NCBI RefSeq assembly: GCF_003597395.2 | Contig: NC_133790.1 | Coordinates: 26,204,017-26,268,016, forward strand | Source of the DNA: Chelonoidis abingdonii | Taxonomy: Eukaryota; Chordata; Testudines; Testudinidae | Length of the DNA stretch: 64,000 nt | Direction of reading: 5' to 3' | In this document: one piece after another, positions 55,386 to 64,000 of the stretch | Layout: every line of letters begins with the position of its first letter | How positions within the stretch are numbered: position 1 is the stretch's first letter | Made by a program: the position numbers and the translations under genes | The notes under the pieces: generated by a model | What the model was told of the DNA's origin: nothing | Databases searched by the model: none | The model's input: the letters and a program-made list of their open reading frames with translations, nothing else

Positions 55386-55633
55386 AATTTTGAGGTCTTG
55401 TGTGAAATTAAATCAGGAATTAAGCTGTTTTTCTATTCAGCTATAAAATTACTTGTGGTCCTTGTGGTTAAACTGGGTTTACAGCTCCTGTGCATCACTA
55501 GAAAGTTGTAAAACATTCAGAGAATACCAGTTAATCCAGCCCACTATTTGTGTTAAACTGAACTCCTTTTTTGGATAGGGAATTACTCATGATCCAGTCC
55601 TGAATCTTGCACATTGATTTGTTATTTGTCAAG

Positions 55634-55946
55634 AGATCATAGAATATCAGGATTGGAAGGGTCCTCAGGAGGTCATCTAGTCCAACCCCCTGCTCAAAGC
55701 AGGACCAATCCCAACTAAATCATTCCTGCCAGGGCTTTGTCAAGCCTGACCTTAAAAACCTTTAAGGAAGGAGATTCCACCACCTCCTTAGATAATGCAT
55801 CCCAGTGCTTCACTACCCTCCTAATGAAAACATTTTTCCTAATATCCAACCTAAACCTCCCTCACTGCAACTTGAGACCGTTACTTCTTGTTCTGTCATC
55901 TGCTACCACTGAGAACAGTCTAGATCCATCCTCTTTGGATGACTAG
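55634..55946 (-). repeat. CR1 LINE 3' end
   Basis: 'ATCATAGAATATCAGGATTG', 'GAAGGGTCCTCAGGAGGTCA', 'CCAACCCCCTGCTCAAAGCA', 'CCACCTCCTTAGATAATGCA' and 'CATTTTTCCTAATATCCAAC' are the reverse complement of a young CR1 subfamily 3' end. It starts at the terminal ATTCTATGAT-type repeat and runs about 310 bp. It looks among the least diverged CR1 copies here. Confidence 0.88.
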
Positions 55947-56639
55947 AGACTAGTTACAATGACTACTGTAGTTACAATTTTTCATTCAAAACCTATCTTT
56001 TAAAATGAAAAGTATATATTTGTCAAAATGGAAATTTCCATGGGAAATATTTGTTTTGGACATTTTTTTCAGGTTTCATTAAAAAAAATCCCCTCAAATT
56101 TGATTGGAAGCTGAATCGAGTGCTTGCTCTCTCTTTTGGTAACTGGAAACAACAAAACAAAACAAAAAAAGGCCCCAAATCAGTAAAATTTCAGTGAAAA
56201 TGAAACCGTTTTTATTTTCATCATCATTTTTACAGGAATAAAAAATATTTCCTGACCAGCTCTAGTTTCGACAAACAATATTTAGATTTGTGGATTGTTT
56301 GCAAGCTGTTTGCTTTGAATATTCACAGTTTGTTTTTGTGATTGGACATTTATATCACATCTTGTTTCTGCTTTCTGAATGGATAAAAGGAAGGTTTGAA
56401 ACAGAAGAATAATGAATGTAGAATAGCAAAGTTTTTGAAGAATACTGAATCATCACAAATCTATCAAGAATTGTGATAATTTTCATGAACACATGGGACA
56501 GTCTGAATGCTTCTGAATAATGATAATGAGCCTAATTCACCACTGTTTTACTCCAGTTAAACTGTTGCAAAACTGGTGTAATGCAGTGGCAATTAAGTAT
56601 ATCATTGATTCTTCACTGCCTTGCACCTTGCTTAAATGC
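55947..56639. other. No gene; decayed inverted-motif element
   Basis: About 55975-56285 is rich in TTTTCA.../...TGAAAA motifs and ends CCTGACCAGCTCTAGTTTC. It resembles 21500-21720 and 49780-49990, which suggests an old short DNA transposon family. No coding sequence is present. Confidence 0.4.
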
Positions 56640-56897
56640 AGAGTTGAACTGTTTTAACTAAAGGGGTGATTATAAACCAACTTAGTTAAACTGGTGTAAA
56701 AGGCAGTGTGAACACTGTTATTTTGGTTTACACCAGGTTTATCTCCATCTATCTTAAGCCAATTAGGAACAGGTTTTAAGCTAAACTAACATAAACTACT
56801 CTCAAACTGAGATAAGAGTGTCCACATAGGGGTTTGCAACAGTTAAATTAAAGCAGCTTTAAGTAAGACTGTACACATTTGTGTGTAGACATCCCCT
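56640..56897. mobile_element. Probable PIF/Harbinger-like MITE (TTTAACTAAAGG type)
   Basis: 'CTGTTTTAACTAAAGGGGTG', 'CTTAGTTAAACTGGTGTAAA', 'GAACACTGTTATTTTGGTTT' and inverse motifs 'AACTGAGATAAGAGTGTCCA' and 'GTTTGCAACAGTTAAATTAA' end in GTGTAGACATCCC. It is symmetrical in layout, and its left part shares motifs with 2538-2640. Confidence 0.6.
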
Positions 56898-56955
56898 CTG
56901 TCCATGTGGAAAGTGGGGACGAAATGCTGCTTAATCAGAATTCGCCATTCTTTTA

Positions 56956-57044
56956 GGCCCTAATTGAGGAAGGCACATAAGCACATTCTGCACTTGAAAG
57001 GTGTGATTAAGTCTCATGCTTAAGTCCTTTTCTGAATCGGGGCC
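56956..57044. repeat. Palindromic repeat of the AGCACTTAA family
   Basis: GGCCCTAATTGAGGAAGGCA with TAAGCACATTCTGCAC faces CATGCTTAAGTCCTTTTCTG and AATCGGGGCC. It is a shortened copy. Confidence 0.6.
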
Positions 57045-58441
57045 TTATTCTAGAGAAAGCAGCATTTGACATCCATATTGGATCTATTCTGTACATGTGT
57101 AAACACAAGCAGAGGAGAATCCAGCTCTCTGTTACTCCATGGAACATGAAGACCCCAACCCAGTGCTTTTGGTTGCAAAAGCATCTGGGAATCTTTGTCT
57201 TTTACTTTTTACACCCATATTTAACTCAAGAAAACCTGGCTAGAATAAAGTGCATTTTCTCCCCCTCCCCTCCCTGTGGATTTTGGACAGGAGCAGAGAT
57301 GGGGCAAAGCTTTGCAGGCCAAGCTACTGTTGCTCTACCAACTAGTTTTCAAGAGCTAAAAGGTTGCTGTTGGTTTTGTGATGTCATAGCTGCTAATTTT
57401 AAGAGCTCTGCTCTCCCGCCCCTTTTTATGCCTCTGGAATGCTTTCGTTTGCGAGTTGATTTTTTCTCTCTCATTTTCTGCCTTCCCTTTTCATTTTCTC
57501 CTTCCTTTCTTCTTTGCTTTTTATGTTCGTTGTTTGCTTTGCTGGCTGTGTTAGTGGTTGCTGGTTGTTTCAGGCTCATTTGCGACCTGTCAGTCATGAT
57601 GCGGTGAAAGGAGAGATGCCTTCCCCTTGGTTCTGAGGAGGCAGAGTAGCCAGACTGGGGAAAGCAGAGAAAGTGAGGCTGAAGAAGGAGATCTCCCTCT
57701 CCCCCCCAACAGCTGCTGACAAGAGGTGATAAGAGGTGATGACAGAAGAGCAAATGGCCAGGACGTCTCAGAGGAGCCGGATTGGTTTGGGTTATTCTGT
57801 GAATATGTTGCATCCAAGGAACATTCCTGGCTGGGCTTAGTACATCAGTGTCGGGAGAGTCTGTTTCTCTCTGTTCTTTCTTCCTTTTTGATGTTTGCTC
57901 TGCAAGCTTCCAAACAGAGCAGGAGTAGAGCTGGAGCAAGAGCTACTGTGCTCTACAGTGCTACTACAAGACATGACCCATTGGTCAGCAGGATCCTTGT
58001 GAGTTTCCCTTTGGAGCCCTGATGCTTCATGCTGTAGCATCCTGAGAGGAGGAAGCAGCTATCCTCATAATGCATGTACCCGCTGCCCATTTTATTCATT
58101 TCCAATCATATGGTGCATGGACATAACACAGTTAAGAGACATTGCAACAGCTGAGTTTGAGCCCTGCCACTATACCCACACCTGAAGCTCTCAAGACTGC
58201 TGGGTGTGTTAAAATGCACATGCTGGCTCTGAAAAAAAATAAAGCTGCAACAGTTCCCTTTCCTCTGTGAACTCTGAGGTTCCTGTAAAGAGAGACAGTA
58301 ATTCCCCCAGAAACAGAGCTACAAGGAGTGAATGTCTCCCAATAGGGAGGACTATCCTGGAGGCAGGGAATGATCCCTATCCTGAAACACTTGCTCAGGG
58401 GGTAACTGACTTCCACCCAGGAACAGTTCTTTACAGACAGT
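57045..58441. other. No gene supported; overlapping long frames rejected
   Basis: The two longest frames of the window fall here: 170 codons plus at 57095-57607 and 196 codons minus at 57349-57939. They overlap antiparallel and are rich in K/R/E/Q or F/L/S from T-rich sequence. They lack a domain I recognise, and no splice or promoter context supports either. The sequence is not an obvious repeat. Confidence 0.45.
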
Positions 58442-58547
58442 GGGTCTGATTCTCTTCTCAGAGGGGTGTAAATCAGGAGCAGTGCCAGTGAAATCAATGG
58501 AATTAAGCTGCTGTAAAACTGGTGCAAGCGAGAGCGGAATCTAGCCC
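58442..58547. repeat. Short palindromic repeat (GGGTCTGATTCTC ... )
   Basis: GGGTCTGATTCTCTTCTCAG faces GCGAGAGCGGAATCTAGCCC. The inner parts GGTGTAAATCAGGAGCAG and GCTGTAAAACTGGTGC surround AAATCAATGGAATT. It is the clearest example of the small palindrome group. Confidence 0.68.
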
Positions 58548-61500
58548 AACTTCTCTTAGATGGGACATCTGCTGTTCTTCCCCCTTCTCCCTCTGCAGTT
58601 ACAAGGTTTGTCGAATGAGGAGCCCTGGTGTCTCCCAAAGTGGAGAGCTGCTCTCAGAACTTGGTAGCAGGCAGCCTCCTCCCATGCTGGTTAAGAATCT
58701 ACAATGCTCAAGGGACAAGGGATCCAAAGAGAAACAGTCCCAGTATGAGCTTAGGAAAAGGCAATCCCCCCGCTCTTCTCTCTGGCCATTAAAAGGCATT
58801 CTCAGAGGATGATACACTCTGCCCCTGCTGAACCTGGGAGAACATTCATAGAAACTCAGTGGTTGGCTCCTTTTCTTCCATAACTCAGCAGGAAGCTAAG
58901 GTGTATGGGAAGGGGGAGAGTTTCCTGTTGAGTGTCATTGGGAGTCTTGGAAGGGCAGCTCTTCCAGTAGCAATTAGCTTGGAGTTATAGCAGGGCATAT
59001 GCAGAGTTGTCCTCCCCTCCACCCATCAATCACAAATAAATCATTCTCCTCAGGAAAACAAAGGAAGTACTGACAGGATCTGAAAGAGGGAGCATGTGAC
59101 TGGGACTCTGACCTGGCTTTCACTCAGCCCAGGGATGCCTTGGTGTCATAGCACCCTTAGCAGGAGCTGAATCCTACCCAAGAAAAGTGTGAGGACTCTC
59201 CTCTTAGTCAGTAGTAGTGCACAGGGGTGTGTATAAAGGAGCAATTCAAGGCAGCAGTGTCCCCCCATTACGCTCACATGCCTGTGCACAGGTCCCCCCC
59301 TCCCTGAAATTGAATAATAAGGCACAAGGAAGGCAAACTGGAATGAAATGTGAAGAGTCGCAAAATCAAAAGTGGCCCTCCTGAGCTTGACTAAGAGGAA
59401 ATATCTGAGCAGGGTCCCAGGCTTGACTGGGAAAATCAGAGAACAGCCTTGTTTCCTCCCCCCTAGCCCTCTCTGGGCTCCCCCCTAGAGAAGTCTGGAT
59501 GTAACACTATTGCGAGGACTAGGCCTGTGATTAAGCTCTGTTTTTCAAAGGTGATCCTAGCATGATTCAAACCAAGCGGCCCCTTGGTGCGTTGAGGGAG
59601 CCAGATGTGATTTGCAACTGGATTGCCATTTCCTAGCGCCCATCTGCAAACATTTGAGTGTCCACGCAGTCTGGGGATTGCAGCCATGACCCTTTCTCTT
59701 CCTTATCTCCCCCGTCTCCTGTCTACTTCCTCCAATGACATTTGAGAGGGGAGAAGCCCCTTTAGACTTGTTTGTCACTGTAGCAGCCATCCCCCACCTT
59801 GGTTCCACACTCCCATTATCCACCAGATGTGAAGGGTTAGGAGCTGAAAGCACTGGCTTTTACCTCTCCCCTTCCTTAATTTGCATTTTTTTTCTCCATG
59901 TCCCAGCGTGTGTGTGCTGACCCCAGAGTGCTCCCGAGTCAACTGGCTGTGTCTGAATCCACTTAAAGGTGAAGGGATAAAGCAATTTTTTTCAAGATGT
60001 GGCATAAACTGTTTAGATTTTGCTGTCTCTGAAGGCCTGTAATGAGAGGGTGGCCCCGTCCTGGAACAAGCCCTGTCTTGCCCTGATCTATAAAATTTGG
60101 AATAGGTTAATCTGTTTGCCGTAGTGCTGGCCTGTCAGTCCTTTTTGCTGAATTAAGGCTCTAATGCATGGACAGTGTCAATAATTGCCGTGTAAGCCTT
60201 ACTTAAAAAAAGAGTCACAATCAATTGCCCCAACATTAGGGCATCATAATGCATCAGTCCCACATTAGAAAGTTGTAATCCATCAATCTGACAGCAGAAG
60301 GGATGATGGATCATTGAGGCCAAGTTCAGACCTGGTGTAACTTTGTAGGCGCCAGTGGGGTTACATCAATTTACACCAGGTTGAGATCTGGCCTCAAAGG
60401 TCTCCTCCACACCCGCCCTCCCCCCGTCCTTTGATGTTTGTAATCGAATTCAATGATCCTTAAAGGGATAGACTAGTAGTGCTGGTTTGAGTAGCCACAG
60501 AAGAGACCAGGGACTATAGTGTTCCCCACCTGTACAGCTGTGCCGTGCACCTTGTTCCTGATCGACACCCTCCCCTGTTCCAAGTCCTGGACTCCCTACT
60601 GCTCCTCAGTACTGACTGATAAGCCACTCATCCCTGTTCTAATCCTGCCCCCTCAACCTGAGCCAGAAACACCCCTGACATTTGAATCCTGTCTGCTATG
60701 CCCACAACTCTGTAAATGCCCCTGAATCTTGACCTGTTCTTCCCGCCTCCCTCTTCCCACCCTTTCAGCTATTCCAATCCTGGCCTCTCCATACCCACAG
60801 TCTGCAGATGTGCCCAAGTCCTGACATTCAGCCCATCTCCTCTGTCCCAGTCTGGGCACTACACTGCTCTGCCAACATACCACAAGCCTGACTGGTAGCT
60901 TCCCTTGCTATTCCAGTCCATGGTCCCTCTACTGCTCTGTCAATGCACCTCAGTCCTTATCTGCAAGCCCCATATTATTCCTGCCTTGGACCTTTCTTGA
61001 GCAAGACATTCAGTCTTGTGAAATTTAGTGGAACAGTAAATGGGGGACTAGGCGGCGATCACCAAACCCATTTTGACTCGTGACTGGAGTCGGGGTTTGA
61101 ACTCAGGTCTGTACAGGTGAGAGGCTCATGAGGCATGTATTTGCGGATCTATTTTTTAAAAACACATTCAGACATATCAGTTACATGAGTGCTCTGGAAA
61201 GTGCTGTTCCAACACAGACACCAGATGGCTAAAACCCCTTCGCTTTTATGCTGGTAGCTGCAGTCATTTCCAAACACAGTTGTTGTACTAATTAATGTTT
61301 TAGTCTTACAAGTTTTGAAATTTAAAAACAGGCTTCAGTCCATGTTCTGTAAAAAGCAGCAAATGGGCCGCAGAGAGTTACATGGAATAAATTCCACCAA
61401 GGGGGTTTGGTGGCTCAAGCTACACTCTGGCAATGTAGAAGACAGCCAGTTAGGGTGCACAGCGTGCTAGATTTGGAAATTAGGAGTGCCAGTCTTCGCT

Positions 61501-61825
61501 CTGGGATCAGTTCATCTCTTTGCAGAGGTTTCCACATCAAATAGAAATCCTGGGCCTGATTTGCCATTGCTCTGCCCCTTCGTGCAGTTAGAATGGTAGT
61601 GTTTTACTTCATCCTTCCTTAGCTGGCATATTATGTGGAGTCTGGGACTAGAAGCTGGCTTGGGTATGAGATGACTACTGGGAACTGACAGAAAAGAGGA
61701 GAGAGATTTTTCTCTTTATGTAGGAAGCCAGGATCGAGGGTGAAAAGGAGCAGGTAAGGGGGTGTCCATCAAGAGCTGGTTTATGTCTTCCACCCCAGGG
61801 AGGCTGGTGTGAATCAGAGTCTTTG
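58548..61825. other. No gene; one palindrome and one possible conserved stretch
   Basis: Positions 60316-60395 form a palindrome (GAGGCCAAGTTCAGACCTGG facing CCAGGTTGAGATCTGGCCTC, both with GTGTAA inside). Positions 60075-60300 contain several homeodomain-like ATTA/CAATAATTG sites (see findings). The remaining frames, up to 98 codons, show no domain. Confidence 0.45.
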
Positions 61826-62456
61826 ACTATGTCTTCACTGCAGAGTTAACCCAGGGTGATCTAGGGTGACCAGATGTCCCAATTGTATAGGGATAGTCTT
61901 GATATTTGGGGCTTTGTCTTGTATAGGTGCCTATTACCCTCCACCCCCATCTCGATTTTTCATACTTATTATCTGGTCACCCTAGGGTGATCAGCACTTG
62001 GGTTTGAGCAACCAGGCTTGCCTAGCCTGGGTCTGAGTGTCCCTGCTGCAAAACCCAACCCCCGTTACTGTGTCCTCTCTGGTTCTGCGCTTGACAGCGT
62101 CTTTCTCGGGGCAGATCCCCTGCTTCTTTGTTCTGAGACCCTCTGGGATTCTTTCCCTGCCAATTGTGGGAGAACTTGTCTGTCCTTCAGGGGAGATATG
62201 GAAAGGCCTTTGGAGGACTGTCAGGAGCACTTGAATGGTTTATCCTGCTTCCTCACTGCAAAGTGGGCAAGTTCCAGCCCAAGTTAAAATGGAGTCTGGG
62301 CTCTAACCCACCCTCCCGGTTGGCTCTGCTGGCAAGCCTGTAAAGCTCCTCCAACCTCGTATCAGAGATTTATCTGTGTGGATGGTCATTGTGATGATGG
62401 GGTTAAGGCTAAAATGTGGGTCAGAATTTGTGTTAACTGTGCTGTATAGATGCACC
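61826..62456. mobile_element. Probable PIF/Harbinger-like MITE, split by hAT MITE copy C
   Basis: TATGTCTTCACTGCAGAGTT at the left faces, inverted, the right end AACTGTGCTGTATAGATGCA (62434-62453); about two thirds of positions agree over 24 bp. Without the insert it is about 500 bp. The 89-codon frame inside is not recognised as a transposase. The 3-bp duplication is not clear, so the superfamily is inferred from terminus style. Confidence 0.5.
61862..61984. mobile_element. 123-bp hAT MITE, copy C
   Basis: The termini TAGGGTGACCAGAT and ATCTGGTCACCCTA are perfect 14-bp inverted repeats. The duplication GGGTGATC is exact at 61854-61861 and 61985-61992. It has the same orientation as copy B (CAATTGTATAGGGATAGTCT, CTTGTATAGGTGCC). 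Confidence 0.92.
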
Positions 62457-62900
62457 CATGTTAATTCTGCCCCAACCTGAAATGACAGACAGAGGCACAT
62501 CCCTGGAAGGACTGTGTTGCTAATGTTGGGAGATAGCAGCACTTCCCTGCCATGGTGATAGTAGCAGCTGTATTATTTGTCATTTGTTAAGTGCTGACAA
62601 TGTGTTAGATGCTTTACAAAATACAAAATGAAGCCCTGAAGAGTTTAAGACTAAAAGACAGAAGTGGAAAAGATGGATCCCCCTGGGACATGCAGAGACA
62701 GGATTAGTTGGAGTTTATAATTTTGTAAATGTGCACTTCAGTTTGCTTCTTGTGGGCATGGGGAAGAAAGAATTATGTAGGGGGAACATGAAGGAAAGGT
62801 GGTGGCTTGGTGAACAGGCATGGGGCAGAAGTCTAAGTGTTGAGATAGCATGGAGAAGGCCCAGAGGTTGGATTGGAAAAATGAGATGAATATTCTATCT

Positions 62901-62932
<32 letters not shown>

Positions 62933-64000
62933 ATTTTAGATGTACACCAGTATAAATAAAATGTATTGCAAATCTTGGAATAAAATTCTACTGTTCCTCA
63001 TGCCTCCTCCAGCTCTCTGTATAGGACATAACCTTTGACAGGTCCATAAGTGGGGCTGATAGGGAACATTGGAAGAGCCAGCTCTGACAGCTGCTGCTGC
63101 TCCACCAAAGTGAGAGAGAACTAGCCGATAAAACCAGCCAGCGCTTGATGCAAGTCCTTTTCTGTTATAATTGCAAGGCAAAGGCAAAATACGGTGTCTG
63201 GTTACTGCCATGCATTATGCTTGTCCTTGCCTCTCTCTGTCTCCTGCAGTCTGGGCTTTTAATGTTTCTTGTGGTGCATTATAATCCCATTTTAAAATGT
63301 GCAGCGTTCCGCTGGAGGCCTGGGTTTAATGTTGTTTTAATCCATCATGCTAGGATTCCCTCTCTCTTGAGCAGCTGGAGATGTAAGGGCAGTGAGGATC
63401 AGGGGACAAGAGCACTGTAATTAGGACCAACAGAACCCAGAAACTAAATGGAAAGTGCACGGTCAGGTAGCATTAGGTCAGGATTGCTGGGATGGTGAGC
63501 ACCTGTGTTTCCCCAGTCACTCCTGCAGACAAAGTCTGAAAAGAGTCTGGATTTACCAACAAGATCCCCAGGTCTCAGCCACCACCTATATGCATAACAC
63601 AGGCCACAGTATCTTACCAATAATTCCTGCATCAAACCCAGTAACTGTGACAGCTGTAACTTTGGAGCCTATTTTTAGAAAGGCAGTGAGCAACTTTCAC
63701 TGTCTCACATGGCAATTCTCTGTTTATGAATTTCCCAGCTTTTCCATTGCATGTAGTTTCTTATGTGATCACAAATATTAGATCCATGCTCACCATTTCT
63801 CTTTTTGTGTCATTGCTGTTGTTTCATTTGCTGTGTTTATGAGGTTTCGTAAACATGCTCTTGGTGCTTATTTGGTAACATGAGGTTTTTTAAAGGAAGC
63901 AAAGTGAATAATGGCTTTCACCACGCAGGGTGTCTAGTTGTGAGTTTAAATATGATTTCTGGGTTGAGATTTTCAAAGCTGCCTAAAAGAATGAAAAATG
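62457..64000. other. No gene seen; SINE-tail trace and possible conserved stretch
   Basis: About 62574-62640 (GTTAAGTGCTGACAATGTGT, GATGCTTTACAAAATACAAA) resembles a SINE or LINE tail. Positions 63120-63345 are repeat-free (see findings). Frames up to 108 codons (63455-63781) have no recognised domain. Confidence 0.4.
62895..62932. repeat. (CTAT)n microsatellite
   Basis: Repeated CTAT units run for about 38 bases with one interruption (CTATTAT) in the middle. It is a tetranucleotide tract likely to vary in length between individuals. Confidence 0.9.

Noticed and set aside
57349..57939. 196-codon minus-strand frame and the antiparallel 170-codon plus frame at 57095-57607
   Set aside because: They overlap on opposite strands, have biased K/R/E/Q or F/L/S composition, and show no domain. 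Frames of this length are expected by chance in 64 kb.
58132..58638. 168-codon minus-strand frame
   Set aside because: It crosses the palindromic repeat at 58442-58547 and has no recognised domain.
62895..62932. A CRISPR-like or spaced repeat array
   Set aside because: It is a simple tetranucleotide microsatellite without spacers, in an animal genome.

Overview
The window is vertebrate nuclear DNA, most probably from a cryptodiran (hidden-neck) turtle. The clearest sign is a short element at 13541-13712. It has a tRNA-like head with a box B and a tail that is the 3' end of a CR1 LINE, which is the make-up described for the tortoise polIII/SINE. Many CR1 3' ends, MIR-like SINEs and short inverted-repeat DNA transposons fit a turtle. 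A crocodilian has similar CR1 and DNA-transposon content but is not known to carry that SINE.

I found no host exon, no functional RNA gene and no intact protein-coding gene. The longest open frames (up to about 196 codons) either lie inside repeats or have low-complexity translations. The window is best read as intergenic or deep intronic sequence made of layered transposon fossils separated by unassigned sequence. The only real coding homology is to broken transposon proteins: a Penelope-like reverse transcriptase piece at the left edge (1-157, minus), a frameshifted Ty3/Gypsy protease-RT piece (370-800, minus), and two CR1 ORF2 remnants (26330-27590, minus; 33440-35095, plus).

Layout. 1-3 kb: retroelement pol fragments, then short inverted-repeat elements. 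3.7-13 kb: MIR-like SINEs, a PIF/Harbinger-like MITE (5473-5773), a 393-bp hAT element with exact 8-bp duplications (8769-9161), and two copies of an unnamed family (7800-8135 and 12430-12930). 13-18 kb: a G-rich tract with NNN, the tRNA/CR1 SINE, and CR1 3' ends, one split by an inserted element. 23.4-24.4 kb: an LTR-like insertion inside a SINE. 25-35 kb: CR1 fragments and a hAT MITE. 35.5-36.5 kb: two GC-rich hAT elements with related internal hairpin modules. 39-47 kb: foldback elements, a Harbinger-like MITE beside a Penelope-type repeat with a hammerhead-like core, and MIR-like SINEs. 46-62 kb: three copies of a 123-124-bp hAT MITE, two of them nested in older repeats, plus a 5S-rRNA-derived SINE (49440-49815) and CR1 3' ends. 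57-64 kb is mostly unassigned; a few stretches there could be conserved noncoding sequence.

The most useful results are the exact target-site duplications, which define several elements to the base, the nesting order they imply, and the hammerhead-like core. I saw no sign of an undescribed multi-gene system.
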